From Limosilactobacillus reuteri subsp. reuteri (GTDB taxonomy: Bacteria > Bacillota > Bacilli > Lactobacillales > Lactobacillaceae): 64,000 bases of DNA. Under the pieces are notes generated by a model that was not told the origin of the DNA, did not search any database, and worked only from the letters and a program-made list of their open reading frames with translations. A program made the translations under genes and the position numbers. Below, in pieces: positions 54,483 through 64,000 of this stretch. How positions within the stretch are numbered: the stretch's first letter is position 1; every line of letters begins with the position of its first letter. The stretch covers positions 1-64,000 of the forward strand of contig NC_009513.1 in the NCBI RefSeq assembly GCF_000016825.1, read 5' to 3'.

Positions 54483-55946
54483 ATGGCATTAACATGGACA
54501 ATTATTTGGTGGTGTTTGCTACTGGTTATTCTCGTCAATGAAATTGCAGCCATTTATACTGTTTTCCGTGAAAAACGAGATATTGCCGCAACTTGGGCAT
54601 GGCTGTTAGTGTTAATGCTGATTCCTGGGATTGGTTTTATTCTATATGCTTTCTTTGGGCGAAAATTACCGCATAAACAATTAGCCCGAATAAAATCACA
54701 AACGCAGCTAAAATTAAAACAAGCACTAGAAAAGCAGAAGCAGCAATTCATCAATATGCCGAAGCCCAAAGACCAAACCGTCCAGATTTATCGACGGACC
54801 ATCATGCTTTTTCAAAGTATTGATGACTCGTTTTTGACGCGGCACAATACTGTTAATATTTTTACAAATGGTAATGTGCTTTTTAAGCAAATGTTTGATG
54901 ATATTGCAGCTGCGAAAAAGAGTATCCATATTGAGTTTTATACAATTTATAATGATCAAATTGGTAATGAATTACGAACTCTGCTTGAACAAAAGGCGGC
55001 TGAGGGAGTAGAGGTGCGAGTTCTTTACGATTCATGGGGATCAATGGGAGTCTGGCCAAGTTTCTATGATCATTTACGGGAAGTCGGTGGTTATGCAGCC
55101 CCGTTTCTGATGTCCCGAAGTAATTTCTTTGATTTTCGGATAAACTACCGGGACCACCGGAAAATTGTTGTTCTTGATGGTGAAATTGGGTATGTTGGTG
55201 GTTTTAATGTTGGGGACCAATACCTAGGACGCGTTCCTAAATTTGGTCCATGGCGTGATACCCATCTTCGAATTGTCGGCGGTGGCGTTTATGGTCTTCA
55301 GCGACGGTTTATTGGCGACTGGAATGCATCAATGAAGAAGGATAAAGATAAGATTGTGCATTACCATCCTTACTTTCAACCAATTAGAGTTCATGGGGAT
55401 GTTGCATTGCAGACTGTCTCTAGCGGTCCTGAAGCGCCATTGGAAAAAATTAAAATGGGGTATTTACGGCTAATTAATGCAGCGCAAGATCATATTTGGA
55501 TTCAAACTCCTTACCTGATCCCCGACGATAGTATTTTGGATGCATTAAAAGTAGCGGCTCATTCAGGAATCGATGTACGGATAATGATTCCGTCAATGCC
55601 TGACCATGCCTTTGTATATCGAGCAACGCAGTATTATGCTCGTGAGCTTGCTAATCATGGTGTAACAATTTATTACTATCAAAAGGGTTTCCTTCACGCC
55701 AAAACAATGATGATTGATGGTCGGATGGCTTCTGTTGGATCTGCTAACCTTGACTTTCGGAGTTTTAAATTAAACTTCGAAATTAATGCCTTTATTTATA
55801 ATCAAAATACAGTAGACGATCTTGAGCAGATTTTTGTTAATGATATTCGTGAATGCCGGGTAATTACACCTGCAATGTTTGCTGAGCAACCGCGCTGGTT
55901 AAGAGTTAAGCAAACGGTGTCACGTCTGCTGTCTCCAATTTTATAA
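54483..55946 (+). CDS. cls: Cardiolipin synthase
   Basis: A 487-residue membrane phospholipase-D-type enzyme that joins two phosphatidylglycerols into cardiolipin. Two N-terminal membrane segments (about 5-25 and 35-57) are followed by two HKD motifs: YRDHRKIVVLDGEIGYVGG near 220 and FLHAKTMMIDGRMASVGS near 402. The ATG follows GGAGGA. It is a single gene ending in a strong hairpin. Confidence 0.95.
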   Translation: MALTWTIIWWCLLLVILVNEIAAIYTVFREKRDIAATWAWLLVLMLIPGIGFILYAFFGRKLPHKQLARIKSQTQLKLKQALEKQKQQFINMPKPKDQTVQIYRRTIMLFQSIDDSFLTRHNTVNIFTNGNVLFKQMFDDIAAAKKSIHIEFYTIYNDQIGNELRTLLEQKAAEGVEVRVLYDSWGSMGVWPSFYDHLREVGGYAAPFLMSRSNFFDFRINYRDHRKIVVLDGEIGYVGGFNVGDQYLGRVPKFGPWRDTHLRIVGGGVYGLQRRFIGDWNASMKKDKDKIVHYHPYFQPIRVHGDVALQTVSSGPEAPLEKIKMGYLRLINAAQDHIWIQTPYLIPDDSILDALKVAAHSGIDVRIMIPSMPDHAFVYRATQYYARELANHGVTIYYYQKGFLHAKTMMIDGRMASVGSANLDFRSFKLNFEINAFIYNQNTVDDLEQIFVNDIRECRVITPAMFAEQPRWLRVKQTVSRLLSPIL

Positions 55947-55951
55947 TGATA

Positions 55952-56002
55952 GAGGGAGCGAGCCAGAAGTCACGAGTGGCTTCTGGCTCGTTCCCGTTTT
56001 TT
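55952..56002 (+). terminator. Terminator after cls, member of a dispersed hairpin family
   Basis: GGGAGCGAGCCAGAAG and CTTCTGGCTCGTTCCC form a long stem with CACGAGTG at the tip, then six T. The core is shared with the element at 28054-28102. Confidence 0.9.
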
Positions 56003-56074
56003 AGCTAAAGAATATATGTTCGTTTTATGATAAAATTAGAGGAGCAATTTAAGCGATAGAAAGGATTAAAGATT

Positions 56075-59000
56075 ATGGGAACACTGGGATTTGTTTTAGG
56101 AACAGCAGCGATGGATCATCAGCAAGTATTGATTGATCAATTAGTTGACCAGGTAAAGAATACACCTGCTGATGACACCTTTTATTATTTGGTGCCCAAC
56201 CATATTAAGTTTGAAACTGAAATTAATGTTCTTGCTGGTCTTCGTGATCGCCAAGGACTTAGTGGGAGTGATCGGTTCGCCTCTTCACGCGTACAGGTAC
56301 TTTCATTTAGCCGGCTTGCTTGGTACCTTTTACGAGATACTCCAGCTTTTCAAAAACAACACCTTTCTAAAATTGGGATGGCGATGCTAACTTCTCAAGT
56401 TGTTCAAGAACAGGCAAGTGATCTCCGTTTATATGCGAGCGAAGTAAAACAACCTGGCTTTATTCAAAAGATGACAGCTCAGCTTGAAGAATTAAAAAAT
56501 GCCAACATAACCGCCGATGACTTAACTGATATTATTTACCGGGTGAAGTCCGCGAATGATCCAGCAGCTAATCAGGCGTGGCTCGCTAAAATGTATGATG
56601 TTGAAACTATATATCATGCTTATGAAGCCCGGTTGCGTGACCGGTACATTGGTAATAGTGAGTTATACCGGCAATTAGTGTCTTACCTTCAAAAATCACC
56701 AGAAGTCGCTAAGATGCACTTCTTTATTGACCGTTTTGCTCAGTTTACTGCAAATGAACAACAAGTAGTTGATGCATTAATTACTAATGCCGCATCGACA
56801 ACTATTTCTTTAACCCTTGATCGTGGATACCCAGACCAGAATCATCCAAATCCCCAGGAACTTCCTCCTAAAAATAATTTATTCTATTCCTCCGCGATGC
56901 AATTTCACCGTTTGTGGAAATTTGGTCAAATGCATCAAAAAGAAGTGAAGGTTTTGCAAAATGTAGCGTTTGCGACAACTCCTCGTGTTGATGCGGAATT
57001 ACAACAAGTTGATTCGTATTTTAAGCGTTATGCAAGTGAACCAATTGGCCCCGGCGAGCGAGAAGAGCTTCTTGATCCCCAAAACATTCAATTTATGACA
57101 ACCACTAATCGGATGACTGAATTAAATAATGTGGCTACCCAGATTCGCCAATTAGTTGCTAGTGGTAAATATCGTTATCGTGACTTCCTTATCCTTAGTC
57201 GCCACCTTGACGGCTATCAAACAATGATTGAACCGGTTTTTGCGGCACATAATATTCCAGTTTTTAATGATCATGAACGCTTGATGGATAATCATCCGCT
57301 AGTAACGCTCCTCACAACATTATTAGAATTACCGCAGCGAGGCTATCGAACAGCAGATATCATCCAATTGCTGAAGACATGGTTACTTGTTCCACGGACA
57401 GGCACTGGTGATCTGATGGGGCTAAGTGATTTCCAAGCAGCAGTTTTTACTACTGAGAATTGGTGCCTTAAGCAGGCAATTGAGGGAAAAAATGCTTGGA
57501 CAACTAATGATCCAGAAAAGATTAAGCAATTATGGCAGGCGCCCGGAACGAACCTGACAGATCCAAAGTATGAACAGTCACGTTTAGAAAAATTAAATGA
57601 CCAGTTAGCCCTTGTAAAAGATTTTGTTGCAAACCACTTACTGCCAGTTTTCGACCAGTTTAAACAAGCACAAACAGGACAAGAACTTGCCACTGCGTTA
57701 TACCAGTTCTTAGCTGCCATGGGAGTTACAGACCGGTTATATGCTTGGCAGCAATACCAGAGTACCCGAGATTTAGATCTCGCGCGCCAACCACAACAAG
57801 TCTGGACTACCTTTTGCCAAATTCTCCAAGAATATGTGGAAATCTTGGGCCAACAAGAACTACGAGATGGAACTAATGAGGTCCTTGCAGATTTCAGTGA
57901 ATTGCTCCAGGCAGGTTTTGCGGCGGCCCAGTATTCTCAGATTCCGGCAACGTTAGACCAAGTGGTAGTCTCTGAAACTGGAATTGTCCAAAGTGAAAAC
58001 CGAAAAGTAGTTTTTATGATTGGGTCAACTGATGATGTGATGCCTGAGATGCAAGAAAGTGATAGTTTGCTAACGGACCAAGATAAGGATATTTTGAGTG
58101 CTTATCTTGATGAAGATTTCCAATACCTTCCTGGAACGGCAATTGACCAACTGATTGATGAGCCATTTGTCCACTATACTGGCTTTATGAACGCTAAGGA
58201 ACAGTTGATTTTCTCGGCACCGCAATCAGATAGTGATGATAAGGAACTCAGTATATCGCCATATATGCACGATATGGCTCGCTACTTTGGTCAACCGGTT
58301 CGTGAATATCCATTAGCTACTAGCAAGGCCGGACAAGACAATGCTATTGATTTTGTTAGTGCCCCGCTTGCAACAATAAACCGGTTAGTTGAAGTTAGCC
58401 GACAAATTCGTGATGAGCAAGGGGTTGGCATTGATCGTCAACCGGTCATGCCTGTTGGATGGCAAACAGTTGCTGAATCGTTGGTTAAGTTAGCTAAGCA
58501 ATGGCAACAATCAGCGGATGCTAAGGTTCAAGCAGAAGGAATATCACTAGGTCAGCGTCTATCTTTAGTTGCTGCTGGTTTCCATTATCAAAATAAGATT
58601 GATTCCCTGGGAAATAAATTGGCTCAGGCACTTTATCTCCGGGCAGCTCCAGATGATGAGCGCGGGCGGGTATTATATGCCTCGATTTCGCAGTTGCAAG
58701 ATTTTTATATTAATCAGTACGAATATTTCCTTAAGTATGGCTTGAGGTTGCAAAAACGAGATGAGTTAACCTTATCTAATGACCGTATCGGTACCTTCTT
58801 CCATAAAGCAATGGAGACTTTTGTTACAACAATTCGAGAAAATAATTTGTCATTTGCAGACCTTGCCCACAAAGATAATCAGATGCAACGTGACCAGCTG
58901 ATTGACCATGCATTAGTTACAGCGCAAGAGAATCAGCCAACTTTATTGCGTCTCATTAATTCTTCAGCCCAAGCCCAATTCCAATATCAGCAATTAACCG

Positions 59001-59857
59001 CCATTGTTAAAACAATGTTAATTACATTATGCCGCCAAGCTGAATATACCGGCTCGCAGCCAGTAAAAACCGAAGTTCAGTTTGGAAGAATTGGTAACCA
59101 ACAGCCGGGCAACCTTGGTTCTCTTGATTATCCGCTTAAAGATAATCATCATATTTATCTGCGGGGACGAATTGACCGAATCGATAATCTTAAGCAAGGA
59201 AACAATAATTTCTTGACGGTCGTTGACTATAAGTCGAGTAATCATCTTTTTGACCTCACTTCGGCTTATTATGGACTCTCTCTCCAACTTTTAACCTATC
59301 TTAACGGGTTACAGGCAAACTTAACTGAATTGGAAACGAATAATCCTCGACTGGCAGGGGCATTATATCTTCGTTTGAATAATCCGACAATTAAGGCTGC
59401 TGAGTTAAAGAAAAGTTCCCTTGATGATTTGAAATTAAAAGAGCACCAATACAAGGGAATCCTCTTGAATGATCCACAATTATTGCGGGAGTTAGATAAG
59501 AGCTTAGATAAACAAGCATTCTTATACCCACTTAAGGAATATAAGAATGGAAAAATCAAAGCTAATAAAGAAGCGCTTCTCGTTACTCCGCAGCAACTTG
59601 ATTGGCTGCAAAACATGAATAAGGAACTTGTAATTAATGCGGGTAATCAAATTTTGAGTGGTGACTTGAAACTGAATCCTTACCGGTTATTAACTGGAAG
59701 CAACCGCCGCACAGGACTTGATTATAGTGACTTTTTAGATGTATTTCAGTTTGATAATATGCTTGACCAGCAAAACTACCGCGACTTAAATCCTAATTTA
59801 GCAAAAGAAGCATTTGATAATGTAGTCCAAGACGATGATGAGGAGGATAAGAAGTAA
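56075..59857 (+). CDS. rexB: ATP-dependent nuclease subunit B (RexB/AddB)
   Basis: A 1260-residue partner of RexA in double-strand break resection. It begins [20 protein letters not shown], the inactive-helicase form seen in lactobacilli and streptococci. The C-terminal region has the RecB-type nuclease motif, with [10 protein letters not shown] near 1048 (Asp and Lys of the active site). No four-cysteine iron-sulfur motif is evident, as in the RexB branch. Its TAA overlaps the ATG of rexA (TAATG). Confidence 0.94.
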
Positions 59858-62800
59858 TGGCTGGATTTAAACCAACGCCTGCTCAATCCAAGGCGATTAA
59901 TGACCGTGGCGAAAATATCCTAGTTTCAGCTTCCGCGGGATCAGGAAAAACGGCTGTGCTAGTAAATCGGACAATTGAATTGATTAAAGAAGGGCAAAGC
60001 ATTGATCGAATGCTGCTCGTAACATTTACGGATGCAGCAGCAAAGAATATGCGGGATAAAATCAGGGCAGCCTTGCAGAAAATAGTACAAGATTCCGCTA
60101 ATCCCAAAGATTTACGTGACCGGATGAGTAATCAAATTAACCGGCTTGCGGCTGCAGATATCAGTACAATTCATGCTTTTTGTTTAAAGTTAATAAAGCG
60201 CTACTACTACTTAATTGATCTTGACCCACAATTTCGGCTTTTAACTGATGAAACGGAGCGATTATTACTTCAAGAAGATGTCTGGCATGAAGTTAGCGAA
60301 GAATTATATAGAAATGCTGAAGAAAAAGTTTCGGGAAAAGCTTCCTTTAGCGAACTAGTCCTCAACTTTTCTAGTGATCGTGATGACCAAGGACTCGACG
60401 ACTTGATTTTACGATTATATGAAATTGCTAATGCCCAGCCTGACCCCGAAAAGTGGCTCCAAAAATTACCAGATAATTATGATTTAGGGTCGGGCTCACT
60501 ATTAGAATCTAATTTTTATCAACAACAGCTAAAGCCCCTAGTCATCGAAAAGCTCAATCAGTTCATTCAAGATTATCGTGAATTAGTAACAAGAGCTAGT
60601 GATAACGGACTAGACCAAGCAGCCGAGGTTATTAAGAGTGATGAAGAGTTGATGCACCAACTTCTTTCTTCACTAGGGGGGATTACCGTCAGTGATGTTT
60701 GTCAAATGATGGCGCAGCAAAAGTTTGGTAGTTTTCGGGGACGACCAGCGGCAGATGATCCACGGATTGATGTATTTAAAGACATTCAAAAGCAGCGTAA
60801 TCAGCTAAAGAAGCAGTGGGAACAAATGGTTAGTACTTACTTGGGAAAGCAGGAAGCACAGGAACCAATTGCAAAAGAAGAGCTGCTAACTGAGCTAACG
60901 ACTTTCAGTGATCAATTTACAGACTTGTTAAGCAAAGCAACGGAAAGTCAATTAGACGCTAAAACTGTTGATTCATTGCAAAAAGACCAGCAGATGATGC
61001 AGGAGCTTTTAGACTTATTGCAGCCACCTACTTGGAATACTATTCGGGACCTATTTGCTAATGCTAAATTTGCACGAATGGGTGGTAAACCGAAAGACGA
61101 TGAGCTAGCTGAGGAAGTATATAAATCACTAGGAAGTGCTCGCACAGGGATAAAAAAGCAATTTGATCAGTTAGTCGATCGCTTCTTTAATTACCGTGAA
61201 GACCAATTTCGATTAATTTCAACGCATGCCCAGGAACTTTTACGCGAATTGAGCGCGGTAACGATTAATTTCCGTCGGCGATACCAACAAACTAAGCTGA
61301 ATCGGCATGTCCTTGAATTTAGTGACTTGGAGCACTACGCGTACGCCATTTTAACGCCACCAGACGACCAGCCAAACTGGCAAACCCTTGTCAAAGATCT
61401 GCAAAATCATTATCAGGAAATTATGATTGATGAATATCAGGATACGAACCGTCTTCAGGAAAGTATTTTGATGAAATTGACATCTCCTGAACGCAAGAAC
61501 CTATTTATGGTGGGGGATGTTAAGCAATCGATTTACCGCTTCCGTGAAGCTGATCCAACATTATTTCTCGGGAAATATCAAAACTATCGTCAAGGCAGCG
61601 ACGGGGAAGCGATTGTTCTGGGAGAAAATTTCCGGTCGATGACTAATGTAACGAGCTTTACCAATATTCTTTTCGAACAACTCATGGATAGGGAAGTTGG
61701 TGAAATTGATTACGATGAAGATGCCCATTTAAAATATGCGGCAACTTATTACGAAGAAAATCAAGATAATAAGGTTCACCCAACAGAAGTGTTACTGTAT
61801 GACGCTAATGCCCTTGATCCAGAAAAAGAAGATGTTGAACATGAGGATGATAAATTAGCTGGAGAATTTCGGATGATCGGGATGCGAATTAAGCAGATGG
61901 TCGAAAATCAAGAGTTAATTTTTCATCCAGAAGATGGGCAGATGCATCCAATTCAGTACGGTGATATTGTTTTGCTTGAGCGGACAAAGGCAATTAATAA
62001 TTCATTGATGGAAGAGTTTAATAAACTTAATATTCCATTGACAGTTCACGATGTTGAAAGCTATTTTCAAGCTACTGAAGTGCGAGTAATGATGTCCTTG
62101 TTGAAGATAATTGATAATCCACAACAGGATATTCCATTAGTTGCGGTTTTACGGTCACCGATTGTCGGGTTAACTAATCAAGAATTAGCTTTTATCCGTC
62201 TTCAGAATCGATCTGTCGATTACTACGCCGCCTTGCAAACATTCATGAGTAATTACCAGCGAAAGGCTCTTCGCCATCAATCGCTTCTTACTTCTGAACA
62301 GGTAAATGCCCTTTATGAAAAAGCAGATCACTTCTTAGGTTTGCTTCGTGTCTTTCGACAAACAGCTCAGCAACAAACCCTTGTTGACTTGATTTGGCAG
62401 ATCTATGACCAAACAGGTTACCTTGATTATGTCGGAGCAATGCCAGGAGGCCACCAACGACAAGCAAACCTTCATGCCCTTTACCAACGTGCGCACTCCT
62501 ATGAACAAAGCAGTTTTAAGGGCCTTTACCAATTTATTCGCTTTATTGAGAAAATGCAGGAACATGATAAAGATTTAGGAGTAGCACCGACACAGTTAAC
62601 TGCAAATACGGTTAATGTTATGACAATTCACGGAAGCAAAGGTCTTCAATTCCCCGTGGTCTTTCTAATTGATGCCACGCATGGTTTTAACAAAGGAGCA
62701 GCTCGTGAAAATGCAGTTGTCGATGCTGTTGCCGGGGTAGGAATTCGTTACATGGATGATCAACGGGTCATTTATGATACGCCACAACGACAAGCAGTGA

Positions 62801-64000
62801 TTGAAGAAATCCAGCGCGGCGAACGGGCAGAAGATCTTCGAGTTCTCTATGTTGCACTGACCCGTGCGGAACAACGATTAGTTATTACGGGATCCTTTAA
62901 TGAAGAAATGCGGACACAAAGTCTTGCTGGGTCATGGCAGCGGTGGCAAAAAGCTTATCAGAGTAAGAATTTACTAATTGGCCCGCAGCCACGGATCACT
63001 GCAAATTCATTTATGGACTGGGTCGGCCTTGCCCTGGCTCGTTATCCAGAATTCAACGCGCAACAATTGAGTCGTGGAAATGTCACGTTAGAAGAAAGCA
63101 CACTTGCTGATACTAAAGTTACTGGTTTGGCGGCTGATCCTCACTTTACTGCAAAAACATATACCGCACTTGATGTTAGCGATGGATTGGCAAAAATTGG
63201 GCAAAATGCTAGTGCTAATGTAACGGAAAAGAACAATACAGTCGCAACTGATGCTTCTGAACAAAAGATTGAGCAAATTTTGCGCTATCGTTACCCCCAT
63301 CTTGTCGCTACTAAAACAACTGCTTACCAATCTGTTACAGATGTAAAACGAGTCTTTGAAGATCCTGATACACGTGATATGGCGCGGTGGGATTATGATC
63401 AACAACAAAAGGTAAAGACACAAGGGATTTATTTAAATAATAACTTTGATGTCCCGGCTTTCATCCAACAGACTACTCATGAACCAGTAGCAACAGAAAT
63501 TGGAACAGCAACTCACCTTGTTTTCCAAAAACTTCCGCTTGATGAAGGCCTGATTAACGTTGAATTTGTTGATCAAGAAATTCAAAAATTGGTAGGAGAA
63601 AAATTGATCAATCCAGTTGTGGCAGCACGGATCAATCGTGAGGGAATAGTGGCCTTTTATCAGACCGCTGTTGGTCAGAAGATCTTAAAGCATCCCGCAG
63701 ATTATCATCGCGAAGTACCCTTCTCAATGATTATGAATGGTCATGAATTATTTAAAGGGGTAAATGTTAGCGATGATGAGCGTATTTTAATTCACGGAAT
63801 CATTGATGGCTACTTAAGAACTGACGAGGGAATTATTCTAGTTGACTATAAGAACGATCACCTTAATAAAGATTACCGCGACTTTGATCTGGCACGGATA
63901 AAGGACCGCTACCGGGGACAATTAGAGCTCTACAAAGAAGCTTTGAACCTAATGGAAGGGATTCCAGTTGTCCAAATGGGGCTTTACCTGTTAGAATTAG
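59857..64000 (+). CDS. rexA: ATP-dependent helicase/nuclease subunit A (RexA/AddA), partial
   Basis: The UvrD-type helicase and nuclease of the RexAB complex, running off the window after 1381 codons. Walker [14 protein letters not shown] lies near residue 24. Motif [11 protein letters not shown] is near 520, motif III/IV region [15 protein letters not shown] near 548, [16 protein letters not shown] near 920 and [15 protein letters not shown] near 997. The nuclease motif [10 protein letters not shown] is near 1325. AGGAGG at 59840-59845 lies inside rexB. The frame is open to the last base. Confidence 0.95.

Noticed and set aside
1..64000. CRISPR array, prophage or complete insertion sequence
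   Set aside because: No regularly spaced repeats, transposase, integrase or phage structural genes are seen in the window.

Overview
The window reads as the replication-origin region of a low-GC Firmicute chromosome, most likely Limosilactobacillus (Lactobacillus) reuteri or a close relative. The grounds are the order dnaA-dnaN-yaaA-recF-gyrB-gyrA-rpsF-ssb-rpsR-gdpP-rplI-dnaC, the lactobacillus-type rexB-rexA nuclease pair, an iron-dependent 1,3-propanediol-type dehydrogenase, and the low-GC lactic-acid-bacterial codon use. The species name rests on remembered gene order and protein resemblance; no search was run.

Layout. 1-1.9 kb: bipartite oriC around dnaA, with DnaA boxes on both sides and a DnaA-trio plus AT-rich unwinding region between dnaA and dnaN. 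1.9-14.6 kb: replication and ribosomal core genes. 14.7-21 kb: an MFS transporter, a small zinc-ribbon-like protein, PPK2, an XRE regulator, a decayed winged-helix fragment, and a MarR-ABC exporter unit flanked by two identical tRNA-Lys(CUU) genes. 21-28 kb: the WalRK operon (walR, walK, yycH, yycI, yycJ) followed by htrA. 28-31 kb: PgpA, then an orphan tryptophan-type ABC binding protein behind a leader-peptide attenuator, then a second DnaA-box cluster in front of rlmH. 31-38 kb: redox and carbon metabolism, including the iron alcohol dehydrogenase, a sugar transporter, a ProC-like reductase with a VOC protein, and an aldehyde dehydrogenase; two of these promoters overlap cre-like sites. 38-44 kb: a MacAB-like exporter, a broken membrane-anchored protein, an L,D-transpeptidase and three small membrane proteins. 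44-47 kb (minus strand): an aromatic-type aminotransferase and a D-2-hydroxyacid dehydrogenase behind a leader RNA whose 23-residue peptide carries the run Tyr-Val-Phe-Trp-Phe, plus OsmC. 47-50 kb: a small HTH protein and ClpL. 50-54 kb: an 890 bp gene-free stretch and a coiled-coil surface protein with no LPXTG motif. 54-64 kb: GNAT, cardiolipin synthase, rexB and a rexA that runs off the window.

The most interesting material is regulatory. Two separate aromatic-amino-acid genes are each preceded by a promoter, a short peptide with a good ribosome binding site, competing hairpins and an intrinsic terminator just before the gene (28.68-28.97 kb on plus, 46.85-47.15 kb on minus). Neither carries recognisable T-box elements. 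Together they suggest ribosome-stalling attenuation of aromatic amino acid uptake and keto/hydroxy-acid salvage in a lactic acid bacterium. Other notable items are the rlmH DnaA-box cluster, three matching MarR operator palindromes, and the tRNA-Lys direct repeat.
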